Shown here: positions 22,876-36,600 of the stretch, piece after piece | Position numbering within the stretch: the first letter of the stretch is position 1 | Layout of the letters: the number at the start of each line of letters is the position of its first letter | Assembly: GCA_013397075.1 (NCBI GenBank) | Contig: VWZS01003490.1 | Location: 238,134-302,133 of the forward strand | Direction of reading: 5' to 3' | Length of the DNA stretch: 64,000 nucleotides | Source of the DNA: Rhabdornis inornatus | Lineage: Eukaryota; Chordata; Aves; Passeriformes; Rhabdornithidae | Made by a program: the position numbers and the translations under genes | Notes under the pieces: generated by a model | Databases searched by the model: none | Told to the model about the DNA's origin: nothing | What the model saw: only the letters and a program-made list of their open reading frames with translations

Positions 22876-24760
22876 AAATTTAAAAACTGGTAGGCATTTC
22901 CATGGTTACAATTCGCTGCCAGTCATCTACCTTTAGCCTTTTGATGCAAATCCATTCAAGCACTGAAAACACCTCTGGCGCTTTCTTATTTTTCCTCCAG
23001 CTTCATATATGCTGGGCTGTTTAATGCGTGGAAGAGCAGCAGACACTTTTACCACTGTCTCAGCCTTGCAGAACATGATGATAGCTGCTTCCATGGAGCT
23101 TGCATGCCCACAGACCCAATCAAAATAAAGTCTGTTCTTTCCAGTGGGGTCATACAAGAGTTTTTGACCATTGGCTCAAATGGATATGATCCATTTAATC
23201 ATGATGCACAAGGACTGAGGCACTCAGCTAAAGCCCCATAGTGTGAAAAAGAAAAGAAAGAAAGAAGAAACAATGCTCCGTGAAGTTCAAGATTTATACT
23301 GCTGGTTCAAAAGCTGTTTTGTCCTGCTTCTCCACAGATATCCAACACTCAACACATAATGGAGCATTAGGCAGCTCCACCTCCTCCTAGGGAGATCTAC
23401 TTGTTGGAAATTGTTATTAAGAAGCTTTTAGCTCCACTCAATATTTGGGCTGTGATCTGCCATCCTCTTTACACGGGCCACTCAGAGAGAAGAGGTTTTT
23501 TTATCTAACTTAATAAATAAAAGCAGTTTTTTCCAGAAATGAAGCTTAGCTATAATTAGCACTTTTTGATTAATGCAAGCAATTTACAAAGATTATACTC
23601 ACAGTGTTCAGTTAAACAAAACACTTAAACTCATGCCAAACTTCAAATTCATCTCTAGTAAAACATCTTAGGAACATAATTTCCTTCCTGTAGCAGAGCT
23701 GATTCCAAGAAGTAAAAGCAAAACTCCTTCTTTTAAAGGACACACTACAGGAATACTACTGATAGCAAGCAGTATGTGAGTGGATTGAAATTTATCCATA
23801 TAGAGATAACAAAAAAGTTAACCAGAAAAATATTTTTTTGATAATCACAGCTTGTTATCACTCATTATACTACAGCCTAAGTTCTCAGCTGCACAAAATG
23901 GCACTGGGAGATGGTGTGGAATACATGTAGCTGAAATCACGCATTGAATTCCTTCCATGAAAGTATAACCTATGCAGTTAGCTTCTGAAGAAAATATTAT
24001 GAATTTTCCTGGACCCCAAAGCTTGTGTTTTGCAGTTCTTGCACGCTTGTAGAATGTTTCACACTGTCCACAAAATGCAAACTGTCCTTCCTACTGCTCC
24101 TAAAATCTATCTTGGTTTTGACTACTTGTCTGTAAGAACTTTGGCATTTATGTCAGCAAAAATCCCAAGAGGCAGGCATTGACATCTTCATAACATCATC
24201 CAAGCAATGACCCCTGCAGAAGAAATTATGTTTTAGTGTCATTCTCAAGCTGCCCACCTAAATGTATCTCCAGTTTATCCCAAGACCCAAAAAATTGGCA
24301 CACAGCACTGTTAACAGGCATTCTGTCATACTAACAGATGTGTATGAGATTAAGCAGCCAAAAGATGGGATATGATCTCTAATGTTCATTTCAATTGTTG
24401 CTTTCCCAGCCTGGAATATCATATCTGCACCTTGTTCACAGGGTTTATGCCTATGACTAGTGGCATAAACCAGCACTAGCTCAGCTATGAGGTATATTCA
24501 TTCAGAAAAATAATGTCTGCTGTCCCTGGCATGAGACATGGTTTCTAGAGATCTTGTGCTGGCTTTGTCTTTAAGTCTCTATCAGTGGGTTCCATTGAAT
24601 TGTCTGGTAAAGCCTATAGTACGTCAACCAAGAGCATGAAGAAAGGTGTCCAGAAATATTAACATAAAATTGAGTTTTGAAGCAAATGTTGTTATTGATC
24701 CAAAGCTCTGAATGAATGGTGGAATGCAAAATCCTTAATATGCCATCAAATCACAAGGAA

Positions 24761-25745
24761 TAATAGAGAACCTTTTAGGATTGGATGGACCACTTGAGAT
24801 TATTTAGTTCAAATCCCCTGCTTAAGCATAGTTAAGTAGAGAAGGTAGCCCAGAACCATGTCCAGACAGCTTCTGACTGTCTCCACATTGTGTCTGGGCA
24901 AACTGCTCCAGTGTTTAACCAGACTCACTAATTTCTTGTGTTCAGATGGAATTTCATATTTCTTATTTTTTTCCATTGCTTCTTGTCCTGTTACTGAGAA
25001 AAGCCTGGCTTTCTCTTCTACATTGTCTTATACCAGTTATTTTGCACGCTGATAATATCCTTGAGCCTTCCCTTCTCTAGGCTAAACAGTTCCAGCTTCT
25101 TCAGCTTTTCCTCACAGTAGAAGTGCTCTAGTCCTGTCATCATCTTTGTGGCACTTCACTGGATTCTCTCCAGCATATCCATGTCTCTCTTGTACCAAGG
25201 AGACAGAACAGGAACCAGGGCTTGGCATGTTTCCTCACCACTTCTGAGCAGAGTGAGAGGACCACCTCCATTGACTAGCTGGCAGCACTCCTACTAATGC
25301 AGCCCAGGATGCTGCTGGTTTTCTTTGCCATGACTGTGCAGTGCTGGCTCACAGACCACCATGTGTCTTGTCATCCACCATGATCCCAAATTCCTTCTCT
25401 GCTTTTGAGCTGATGACCCCAACACACAACGGTGCACATTCTTCCACAGATGCACAAATGTACATTTCTCTCTGTTGAGCTTCAAAAGGTTCCTGTCAGC
25501 CCAGTTCTCCAGCCCGTTGAGGTTCCATCCAGATCACAGCACAACTCTCTGCTATATCACCCACTCATCTCAGATTTGTTTTATATACTAACTTGCTGAG
25601 GGTTCACGCTGTCCCATCCTCCACATCACTGATGAAGATGTCACAGGAGGCACTAGTCCCAGCACCAATCCCTGTGGTACACCACTGGTGCCTGGCCTCC
25701 CCGGGTCTAATCCCTTCCAGCCAGGTTTATCTAACATCTGTGTGT
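24761..25745 (-). mobile_element. CR1 non-LTR retrotransposon, 5'-truncated, minus strand
   Basis: About 985 bp reading as CR1 on the minus strand, so its 3' end is on the left. On the plus strand it carries the familiar complements: 'caaatcccctgctt', 'gcccagaaccatgtccagac', 'cttgtcctgttactgagaaa', 'ggctaaacagttccagcttc', 'atcatctttgtggcacttc', 'gcagcccaggatgctgctgg', 'aaattccttctctgctttt', and 'cactgatgaagatgtcacag' near its 5' limit. The order and spacing fit the RT C-terminal region and 3' UTR of a CR1-Y-like lineage, though the subfamily is from memory. A minus-strand open stretch (25294-25485) is a coding remnant containing a CEPALHSHGKENQQHPG-type block. Substitutions are many, so the insertion is old. 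Confidence 0.9.
25294..25485 (-). pseudogene. Open remnant of CR1 ORF2
   Basis: A 63-codon open stretch inside the minus-strand CR1 copy. It begins MKLNREKCTFVHL, which corresponds to the FNKAKCKVLHL-like block after the polymerase motifs, and ends with a KENQQHPGLH segment equivalent to KANGILGCI. The frames on both sides are closed by stops. It is a surviving piece of a dead reverse-transcriptase gene, not a gene of its own. Confidence 0.75.
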
Positions 25746-27291
25746 TTCCAGTGAAGGTTTTTAGAAGCAGGTTCCTACACTCTACATAGAAATTTGTATA
25801 GTTGGGGGATTTTCTAGCTGCAGTATATGCATCTTCAAAATTTAAGCCTTATTACTGAGCCCAAGCAATGCATAATAACATGATTATTCCAAGATGTATC
25901 TTTATAGAAATAATTCGTTTAATTCCTAGTTTGTAGTTATGCTAAATTCTGGTTTTCTCCTTCATATACAATTGCATCAAAGTAGGTGGTAACTGGGTGT
26001 GATTTAACTTCTCATCCATACCTGAGAGTAAGCTAGACCAACCAGCTTCATCCCAGAGAATTTGGATTCAGCTGCCAAACACAAGCAGGAAAATGTGAAA
26101 TGTGATTTGCTAAAACAATTTCAGTATAAAAAGATTAATTACATGCAAAATGAAATGTCTGATGGCTCCCACTAATTAAGTCTCAACCAAAGTGTTATTG
26201 TAGCTCCGATTATCTTTCTCTCTCAAATTTAAACTGAAGTAGATAATTCAGGTGAAATTTAGAAAAATAAGATTTTTTTTCACCAGGTGAATCACAGTTT
26301 AATTATAAGGAAAATATGTACTCAGTAATGCTGCCATACATACCACTAATTTTTAAGTTACCCATCAAAATGTAAAATTTAATACTGCTTTTCTATTCTT
26401 TGGCCATGGGTTGGTTTTTTGGGTATTTTTTTCCTGAAGCTAAATTCATGAATACTCTCTGAAACAGCACTGTTTGTTTTCAACTATCTGCAGCTCTGGA
26501 TCACTAGTTTAATGCTCTGCACTGCTTTAATAAGAATCCACATCAAAGTGGTAAGCTTCCTTCTGCTGCACCAGACAATAGAGTTGCTAAACGTTAACAA
26601 TGCCCCCTGGGAAGGAAGGGAAAACACATTCCTAGACTCTTGTAAGTCAGACCAAAATTGTAGCATTCTTTGTATTTGAAGGCAGAATAACATCAAGAAA
26701 AACTGTTGGAAAGGGACTTGTCAGATACCAAACATAAAATTGAAGTCATCAGGACAAGAAAAAGTTTTGTTTCTGTTTGTTACAATTTCAAAGTAAATAG
26801 CTCCACAAGGTTAAGAAAAGCAGCAAATTTTATATGGGAGAAGAAGACCCCATATCTGGCAAGTGAATGTATTTCTTTTTTTTACGTTATACTCTGTAAC
26901 CCACTTGTATACACAGTGTTATAAACACATCAATTTCTCAAATTGTATCTATCAAAGCAGTCAAAATATTCCTCTACATTGGTTTATAAAATGATAGCCC
27001 ATTGTAGAGTTATAGTATTTCTTAAGTGTAGCAAAAGAGACTTTCCAGTATTTTTTCTGCTATACATTTTACTGAATGAACAGCTCTTAATTTTGGAGGA
27101 AAACCTTACAAAAGACAAAGCTGCAAGAGAAGCCATAGATTCCCATAACCCTTTGTCCATCTTTAAGCTTTCAACCCCCAATTTCTTTTTTTTTTTCCTC
27201 AGATGAAGTGAAATGTATCAAACACAGTTCAGTTTCTGCCTTTTAAAATACCAAAGGTGAAAAACAGGGAAACTGTAGATAATGTGGTAAG

Positions 27292-27325
27292 CAAAAAAAA
27301 AAAAAAAACAAAAAAAAACCAAAAC
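27292..27325 (+). repeat. A-rich run
   Basis: An interrupted poly-A of about 30 bases (A runs split by single C). It could be the decayed tail of a retroelement, but no element is recognisable upstream. Confidence 0.8.
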
Positions 27326-30300
27326 TCTGTGAGAAGGGAATCTTTGTTCTGTATCAGCCATTGCCAAAATAGAGAAGAAGCTGTTCAAAAAGAGAAATGA
27401 GAGACTACATCTTCCTTTTAAATATAAGGGACAATAAGATCTACAAAGAAAGGAATATGTGGAATATGCAAATCTGCAGTGAAAAGGTATTGTAACAGAG
27501 GCAGGGAATAGGGATGATGATGGTTATGGTGATAGAACAAAGGAAGTTCCTCAAGGATACACACATCAGTGTCAGTTGATTAGACAGTGCCAAAAAAATA
27601 CTTAGAAATTACATCTGATGATAAACCATCATGTATATTTTGCTAGCCAGTTAGCAATAATTAAGGCACTGGCTAGGTTTTTGCCAAGATCAACTCGTCT
27701 GTGTTTAGCTGCTACACTCACATTCATTTCCTTTCTCAAGGAAGGTCCTTACTTGAGAAAACTCTCAATATGAATCTGAGCATTTGCTGCAGCTCCCTCC
27801 CTCATCAGCCTGACCTTTCTTATTGTTGGTCATTCATATCCACTGCTTTTAGATATTGTCCTGTTCTCCTTTCTACTCTTCCTTGAACATTGGGTCCAAT
27901 TACCATGAGAAGACCCTATCTAAAGGCACTCATCTAAACTCTCCTCAATATTCCAGCTAAGCTGCATCCTGGTTTTTTGGCTATGTGTGGATTTGCATAG
28001 ATTTTCTATCACTTCTTATAAGAACTTTGTCTTCCCATATTGACTAAGCAGACAAAAAAAATCAAGTCCATTTTTTTCATGTACCTACCTGTATTTGTTT
28101 TCCTTAGTAAAATGACCAAGTCCTGTCCACATGAAATACCTGGCCCAGCATGATTTAAATAGTGCTTTTTTTAGTATTTAAATAGACATATAATTCTACA
28201 CAGGCAGAGAATGAGAAGAATTTTATCCATGCTTAAACTTCCTTCCTCCTCAATTTTTAGAAGCAATCAATGGTAATTAATAGCAAACTATCTCACTATT
28301 GAAAATGGGGGGGTATGATCATATACTTAGGCTCGTCCATAATTTGACAACCAGCCATCAAACAAAAGAGAAATTTTTTTTCTTGCTTTTGCATCCTTTT
28401 ATTTTTTGAGCCAAAAATACACCATTTGTATTTAATCCCTGGAAATTTAATCCCTTTATTACATGCTTCTAATTTTTTTTTTATGTCTCAAGTTACTGCA
28501 TGGAACCTTACTACCTGTTTCTGAAAATGATATAATAATATGTGCATATTCTGGTTGTACTTACTGTTCTCAAGTAGTTACTGAATTCGAACATCTTCTG
28601 CTGGAATTCAGATCAATTTTACAGTGATGTGATATATTGGCTTTCTAGGATGGACCATCCAGTGTAAAAGGACCTCAGAGAATGGCTGCTATTGAGCATA
28701 AACAGGAATGGAATACCTTCCCACTTCTTCCCTTTTATCTTCCCTTTTCCAAAACTGAGTATATAGCCACTTCTTTTTGAAAAGTCCTCTGGTTTATTTC
28801 AAACCTCCAAAAGGCATAAAATCAATGTGTAGAGAGTTTGTTTGACTTCTCCTTTTGTGTGTTTAATACTTTAGTGGAATTCGGTGGATTGATACCAGAA
28901 GGTTCTTTGTTTGAACATCCCTGATGCCTCTTGGAATTTGTCAAAATTCAGCTCCTCAACACAGAGCTCAACAAATGGTTCTTCACCCTTACTAAGCTCT
29001 TCGTTACAGCACTTGTCAAAATACCATACCACCTATCCATTACAGCATTCTGTGTAAATGTGTATTCTATTCATGTGATAATTATATTTTTGTCCTTTAT
29101 CATGCTTTTTTATTTTTGATAGTCTTGCCTCCATTTAGTGACATCCTCCTAGAATGACCTAACTTTATTAAGGTTTCTGCTCCATCTGCTTCACCAAGCT
29201 AGGCAAGTGTTTTCGTTTGCATTGTTCTATCAGTCTCTTGGCATTTGTTTTATCTTAATCATATTCCTCAGCAGGAATCTGACTCCCATCCTGAACACAT
29301 GCTGTTCTTACACTGTTGGCAGACAGTGTACATATTTAACCTTTCTGCCACTCAGTTTTGCCCACAAAAACGGCTTCAGAAAGCATTTACTCTGCTTCCT
29401 TTTACGCTTGCCCAGAGCACAGAAATCACAGCCCGGATCTCTCTGTTGACCTTCTCACACCATGGTACCAGTCACACTAGAATAAACCAAAGTTTCATCC
29501 ATCAGTCTGATCACAGAGCAAAGGTTACTTGGGCTTCATGAGGCACCCAGAATCCAGACAATGCCTAGTGTGAGTTTTATCCCTCTTTCTATTTTAAATT
29601 TTGAGCAGAGAAGCAGGAGGGTAATTTTTGGCCAACTATACCTTCCACAGCTATCCTTCTGTTTAACTACAGTGCAGTTTAGAGCTGACAATAAACCCTT
29701 CACCTGCTCAGACACAGACCTATTAAGTAACATGCTTTTCTGCTCTTCCCCAGTATTTCTACCTAATTATGTTCTGTAACTAAGGATGCAACATGGCTTT
29801 CCCTAAATAGAGTGTGATCTTCACATGGAATATTAAATCAACACAGTTGTGCTGACACCACTTATGTGAGCTGAGAATCTGGCCTCTGATTTTTTATTGA
29901 GACATGAGTGTAATCAGTGCCATTAATATCTTGCCAGAAGGCATTAAACCTTCTTTTACCGTTTATTGTTTTTGTAATTTTTTTCAATTGTCTTTGATGC
30001 TGATTGGAAGAGGATGTTTGCATTACTGATTTCAATAAGGCTTAAAGGAATAAGGATGCAACAAAACAGGCTCACATGTGGACATGCTTCTGAATTTATA
30101 GTATGTTTGTTAGTTCATCTCAACTACATTTGGGAGGGTGAATTGGTCTGCAATTTGGGGTAATTCTGTAAGCTATTTTGTGTCATGCATAATTTTACCA
30201 TCAGACAGAATTGTTCTATATAAAGGTAGGAAGGCTCATACTCTTCTCTACTCATTTAACAGGCAAAAGTAAGCAAATGGGGAAAAAATTCAAGTGATTT

Positions 30301-33300
30301 TTTTTTTTAAAACAGGCTATTATTCAATAAACAAGCTAACAGATGAACATTATCTAAGCACAAGTATTATAGAGTAATAGAAAGATGCTGCTGAGTAAAA
30401 AATAGTTGGTTTATGGAGAGAGTAGCCCCCTGGCCTTAATTCTTCCCTTTTTCCTTCCTACCTCTAATCTGACTTTCCCTCTGTAAAGGGTAGATAAACC
30501 CCATGTTGTTTCTTTTGTTTTTTCTCTACCTTTCCTTTCTTTCCATCAAAGCTGAGTATATAGCTCGCTTCATCTTTATTACATGATCAGTTTTGAAGTG
30601 TAAGCACTTTTTTTAATGCCTACCTTGTGTCCGTATAGTGGCATTTTCAGTCTCTAACAAATGAGGTTGCACGTGCACTACGTGGCTACAGTGTGAAGTA
30701 TGAAACTGAAGATGACAACTCCTAAGAGCAAGATAGGAAATCCTGCAGGCTTTCACAGAATCTGTTGCCCTCAGAAGAGGTTAAATAGCTGAATTTACTC
30801 AGTTGATATGAAAACAAGGTCCTGAGCATGCTTTTTTCCCTCCCTATATCCTACAGAACCCATGTTTAGAAAATGAGACACATTTGTAATGAAGAGATGC
30901 TTAATGTTCCTACTAAAAATGTCACCATTTTCAATCAGTTTGAGATCTGGATCTCCCAAAATTTCATCCATGACATGCAGACTGCTAACCAGAATCAGGA
31001 AACATTTTTTCTCTACTGAGGACTATACCCAGTAATACCTAGCACAAACCACTGTGTCACTGGGTACCTTATTAAAGTAGTAGAGAAAGCAACGTGGTAT
31101 CGAGTCCACTTAATTGAGGAATGCTATAAATTCCTCTGGAAGCCAGTGAGGAGTTTCACTGGTACGTAATTAATTTATTGGTTTGGTGAAATGGGGCAAA
31201 AGTTCAACAATTCAATTGTAATTCAACTGTTTACAATATAAAATTGTGGAGGATTTTTCTAAAAATCATATATACAGCACAATAAATGACACCTTCTGAA
31301 TTCATATTCTATGTTCTCTGCTGGGAACACTGTGTCTCTCCCCTTTGATTTAATGGAAATTAGTTTCAGTGACGTACAGTGAAGTGGAGACACCAGGTTC
31401 TTTCTTAAATTGGGGGAAATATGAGCCCCTTTACCTTTACATTTTATGAGCTGGTTGCTCTTTAGTGTTTGGCAAGACAAATAGAGTTACATACTGTGAG
31501 TGACTCAGAGCAGAACTTCACTATCAATCACCTGCCTGACTCTGCACAAATTCTGTAGGGCATTCAGGACATTTTGCTGCCTATGAATATTTCAGACAAG
31601 ATGAATCCCTAAAAGCTTCCTGATGGATTAATACTGGAAAGCAGGATTTTTCTCGTTTTATAGCAGTTTTTCAAAATACTATAGCCACTAAAACTCTGCA
31701 GCAGCTTGTCTCTTTAAATGAAGAAACTAACCCAGGGGACTATCACTGACTCCCTTTATCACAAAACATTTGAAGAAATTATATCTAATATATTAATATC
31801 GTATGAACTGCAACAGCAGAAAATGGAGAGTTACAGAGTTTGTTTTAGCTTCTAAGTCTTTAATATGACACTAATGAAAGTGAACTACAGTGGATGCTTT
31901 CATAAAGCCACCTCCTAGGCAGAGCCATCCAAAGGTGCAGGCTATGGGCCTGGATCTGTAAACCTCCAAAGATTCCCCAGTGCTATGGGAGGAGGGTTCT
32001 CACACTGAGAAAACTATGGTTCTTGACTGTCTTTTCATAATGATAAGCCATTATTCACTGCCAGAAACTCTGGGAAAGGACTGTTCTATATAGAGAGATG
32101 ATTCTGATAACTCCCAACATACATGCTCATCATTTCAAATTGCAAATTATGGAGAACTGCTCTGTGAACACATTTACCTGCCCAAAGACCTTCAGTCACT
32201 ACTGCAAACAAGACTTTCAAAATGTTTAAGATATTTCTATCAATAGTGATCTTACGATAGGAAATTACCTTATTTTTTATTGACATTTATTATTTGAGCA
32301 CTAAGATGACAGCTTTCTTTTAAATACTGATTTTAAATATTGTTTTAAATATTGATTCTGCTCCTTCACACATCCTTAAGAGACTTTTGCAAAACCAGTG
32401 GAATAGATTTATTCTGATTTGTGATTCTTTTCTCACATTAAGGAAATCAGAAATATTGTGCATCTATTAAGTGCACAATTTTTATCAAAATAAAATTTCA
32501 TTTGCATTTGATTAATTTAATTACTTATGTGTCCATCTAAGTATATAGAAGTCATCTATTAGTTGTCTATTTTTCTAATCAATCTACAATAAAATACAGT
32601 TGTCATAAGCCACGCATATGAAATCATAATACAGTCAACAGAGGATTCGACCTAATGTCCACCTTCAGCTAACCTTCAATTCTATACTTTTATTAAACAA
32701 ATTTCCTCTTGATTTTAGCTCATCTCCAGCCTTAATCTGTGCTTCTACCTCATGTTAAACAGCTGCTACATGCCAGTCCAAGGACAGCTGCATTTCAATT
32801 CACGTGAAAAAATTATTTTATCTCCCATGACTACTTCTCCAGGTTGTTGTAAGTATTAATTAAATTTTGCAGAAGACTTTGAGGTATTTGGATGCCTGCA
32901 AAGTGTCATTAATTACAACCTCATGCTATAAGCAGGTATCTTCAGACTTACACAAGTCCCAGGTAAGGCCATATGTGCCTAAGCTTTCTTGAACTTTGCA
33001 ATATTCACAAAAAGATATGAAATTTGGAGGTCAGGCTTACTTTTCAGTCAAAATCTTAGCCTTTGCAGAACAGAAAAAAATACGTCAACTTTTCTCATTT
33101 CAGACTTTGTTAAATGACAGAATATTTTTCTTATTAGCACAAATATTAAACAGGATCTGACTAATATCACTGCAGTACGTCTGTTGTTGTAATGGATATG
33201 AGTTTGCCAAGCTATACTCTCATTTTGTTATAGCAAGAATAAAAAGCCCAACCCATTAACAAGAATAGGGTAAATGATCTCACTTCATCATTTTCAGAGG

Positions 33301-33608
33301 GACTGATGGAATATGAAATGAGTTTCATGGTAGTAAAGCATCACAGTATTACAGGATAGTTTGAAATCACATAGATAAATGGACAGATAGCTGCAAAGCA
33401 ATCTCTTGAATAATTGTATATATGCATATTTATATATGTCTGCATGTATATACAGATGCACATTTATATTTACATTTTAATACAGAAATAGAAGTGTATT
33501 GTTTAACTTTTATTATTTATATTCATGACCCTGTATATGTTCTTACCAGACACATACTCATCCTGTGACAAATCAGGTTGGTATTGCCAAGGATCTGGCA
33601 CTGTCTGC

Positions 33609-33652
33609 ATATATGTATGTCTATATATAGATATAGATTATATAGATATAGA
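33609..33652. repeat. (TATAGA)n-like microsatellite
   Basis: Degenerate TATATAGATATAGAT repeats. A further TA-rich segment with ATATATGCATAT words lies about 180 bases upstream (33416-33475). The two probably share a slippage origin. Confidence 0.75.
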
Positions 33653-36600
33653 TGCATCTTCAGCAACAAGAACAGAAACATGTAAGGAAACTTGGAGTGA
33701 GAGCAGCTTAGGTTATCTTTTTCCATTATAAAGTATTCTATGGCCTTTTTATATCTTCTACCTGCTTTGATGCAATATGAAAATACCAAGAAAGCAAAGA
33801 CAAAATCTTTGGGGAAGAAAAAACCAGGAGATTGCTTTGATATAACATTAATCATTAGCTGGGTCTATTTCTTTACTTATTGAACATGGTTAAAATCGGG
33901 CTTTGTGCTGCCATGGCTGGATTCCTCATAAAACTTTAGGCTATCTTCCCAATAAATGTTGCAGAACTGGTCCCCTCATAATATGCTATACCAGAGATGC
34001 CATGAACTGCTGGAAGTTGTACAGCGTTTCTGGACACAAACCCAGGCTTGTTATCCTTTCAGAAAAATTTCAGGTTTTTTAGATTTAAAGCGATAAAAGG
34101 TGCCAGTTAAGGTTCTGGGCATCCTAATATATTTCTTGCAAAAATACAGCGAAATACTAACTTTCCCTTGGCACATGGTTGAAATGAAGAAACTCAGCCC
34201 AAATGGGTCACAGCTTTCAAGCTTATAGCCAAATGAGGAAAAATAGGATTGTGCAGTGCTTTGAAGTTTTTCCTTTTAGAAAAGTAAACAACAATGATTT
34301 AAGTTCTGCTGCAAACAATGGAGGGTTAGTTTTCAAAATCACGCTTCATGTTTAAGAAGTGCTGAATGTGCATTTTCTTCTTCTTTATGTAAAAATCTAA
34401 TGATGGCTTAATCAATTTTACATTATTTTTACATAATACTTTGTCTTTCTTCCATGCACAACTTGGTCACACAAGGAAGGGAAATGAGGCTAACAAAAGC
34501 AGCTAAAGTATCTTAGTGCATCCCGAAAATAATTTTCCCCATAGTTTTACACGTTCCACAGCATAAATGCCTCTCACATCGTGACTTGCTCCTGGCTCCC
34601 TGTACCTCAGGGAGCAGCCAGCCCAACTGTGCCCTGGCAAAAGGGTATTGATAGCTGTGAAACTGGGATGGATGCCTCTGGCAAAAAAACCATGCTGAGC
34701 TTTAAAGGTCATCAAAGAATTACATTCAGATTCTCTAATTTGATAATCAAGCAAAATTAGTTGTATTTGAGTAATAAAAGTATTTTGCAGTTAAATCTGT
34801 TACCTTTGTTCAACTCAGATTCCCATGGAACTCAATGAAAATATGGATACTTTCAAGAAATATGGCCAAAGAAAGGAAAAGAAAAAAAATGTATTAGTAA
34901 CAAATTATAATCAACACTTAAATGTTAAGATAAGAAACTTAGTAAACACCTTCAGACTAATGGAAAGTAATGGTAGTATTTTAGACAGGTATGCATCAGT
35001 TTTCAAGATGCAGACTATAATCTAACAGGTGTAAATTTGAAATGATCCACTATTTCCAAAAAATCATAGCTATTCATTGCAACATACTTCATGCCACATA
35101 ATATATTTTCTAATATTTTGCAAAGTAAATGTATGCATACATATCCTTGGTTGTAGCATTGAAGGTGTGAAATTATTCTTCTATTCGCACGTGGTTTTGA
35201 TTGTTGGGAATTTAGAATATCCTGAAGCTTAGCTGGGAAAAAATTGCTACAGTTGAATATATTACTGCTGAAGTAATTATTCAACTAAAGTAGAAGTAAT
35301 CTATATAGAACAAGAATAAAATAAAATAGATTTTTACAAAATTTACCATGTAAAATTAAACATTAATTTTTTATTTTAATATTGTTTTGGGGATTCAATG
35401 GATTTTAAAGAAACCTTTGTTTCAGACACTAAAAATGGCAGTGTCTTTCAGTTCTCATAGCCTCTGTGCCTCCTTCACATTGCAAATTCTCTATAATAAC
35501 AAGATTATTTTGTTTACAAAACCACAATATTGCAAAACATTTGCATCACTAATGTAATTAAGTACTTGTGCACATGCTAATGTGTTCTACCTAATCTTAG
35601 GTTTGCAAATTTTCAATTCTGTGTAAGGGATAGAATTATAATTTTTTCCTTTCAGTAAATGCTTCAGGGTTTAATGACAAGAATTAACTTGATAGCATTA
35701 GTATATTCCAAGAGACAAAGAAAACTATGCTGCAGGAAATTATCCTGCCACAAACAAACAAAAAATTTTCCCATGTACATTTTGTGACTAATGTTAAGTA
35801 TGCATTGAGCTTTTAAGCAATTAAAATGTTGTGCTATGTTCAACCATCATTTCATGCCCCTAACCCAGATAAAGAGAATAACTGCTTATCCAATAGTCCT
35901 AATCCAAACCTGATTGATGTCACTGGAAATATTGTACTTATCTGGCATCCTATGAAAGTGTAAGTAGCTCTCTAAATGCATAGGCTAAAATGTAATTCCA
36001 TTTGAAATGTTTTTATTGAGACTAGGTGCTGTCTGTTAAAGCAAATTAATTTTAGTCGTCTGTGCTACACCCTAAGGTGGAATACCTACTCATTGTTATA
36101 TTAAAAGCTCATGAGTCCTAAATAGATCTTTCATTAATTACTGCCTAAGAAAACAATTGGTCTGAGCCAGAGAAAATGCAGGTTAATTATCACTGCTCAG
36201 TCACTTGTAGGACTGGATCCTCAATCTCAGTGTGGTTATATAATACACTGCTAATGAGGCTTCATTAGAAAACACCCTCTCCCAGTCTAAAAAACTTCTT
36301 TTATCACATTTATTACAAAATAAACCCTGTTTCTTTGGTTTTCAGATTAAGTCCTTTTCATACTTTTACCTATGAAAATCCTAAACCTCCCACTTATTTC
36401 TGCACATTTATTTACATATAACACTTAAAATAGTTGCCATTTACCACACAGGGTCATTAAGAAGAAATTGATTACTTGTCCATATCTTCTTTGTCTTATA
36501 ATTAAGAATTTCCAGAGTAGGGACAGCAGTTATATAATTAAAACATGATAAACGTATTAGCAGAAAGTAGCAGAAAAGAGAAGTCTTGACTCTTCTGTTA

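Larger units (their letters stand above)
13181..24760. other. Long non-coding stretch, no gene recognised
   Basis: About 11.6 kb. Open frames reach 136 codons (minus strand 18951-19361) but show no domain, codon or composition signal of a gene. It contains TA and CA microsatellites, T-rich runs at 15297-15345 and 22846-22875, a strong lone splice-acceptor-like sequence ending at 14863, a G-rich run at 20768-20816 and a motif-dense block near 21 kb, discussed in the findings. No mobile element is recognised. Confidence 0.6.
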
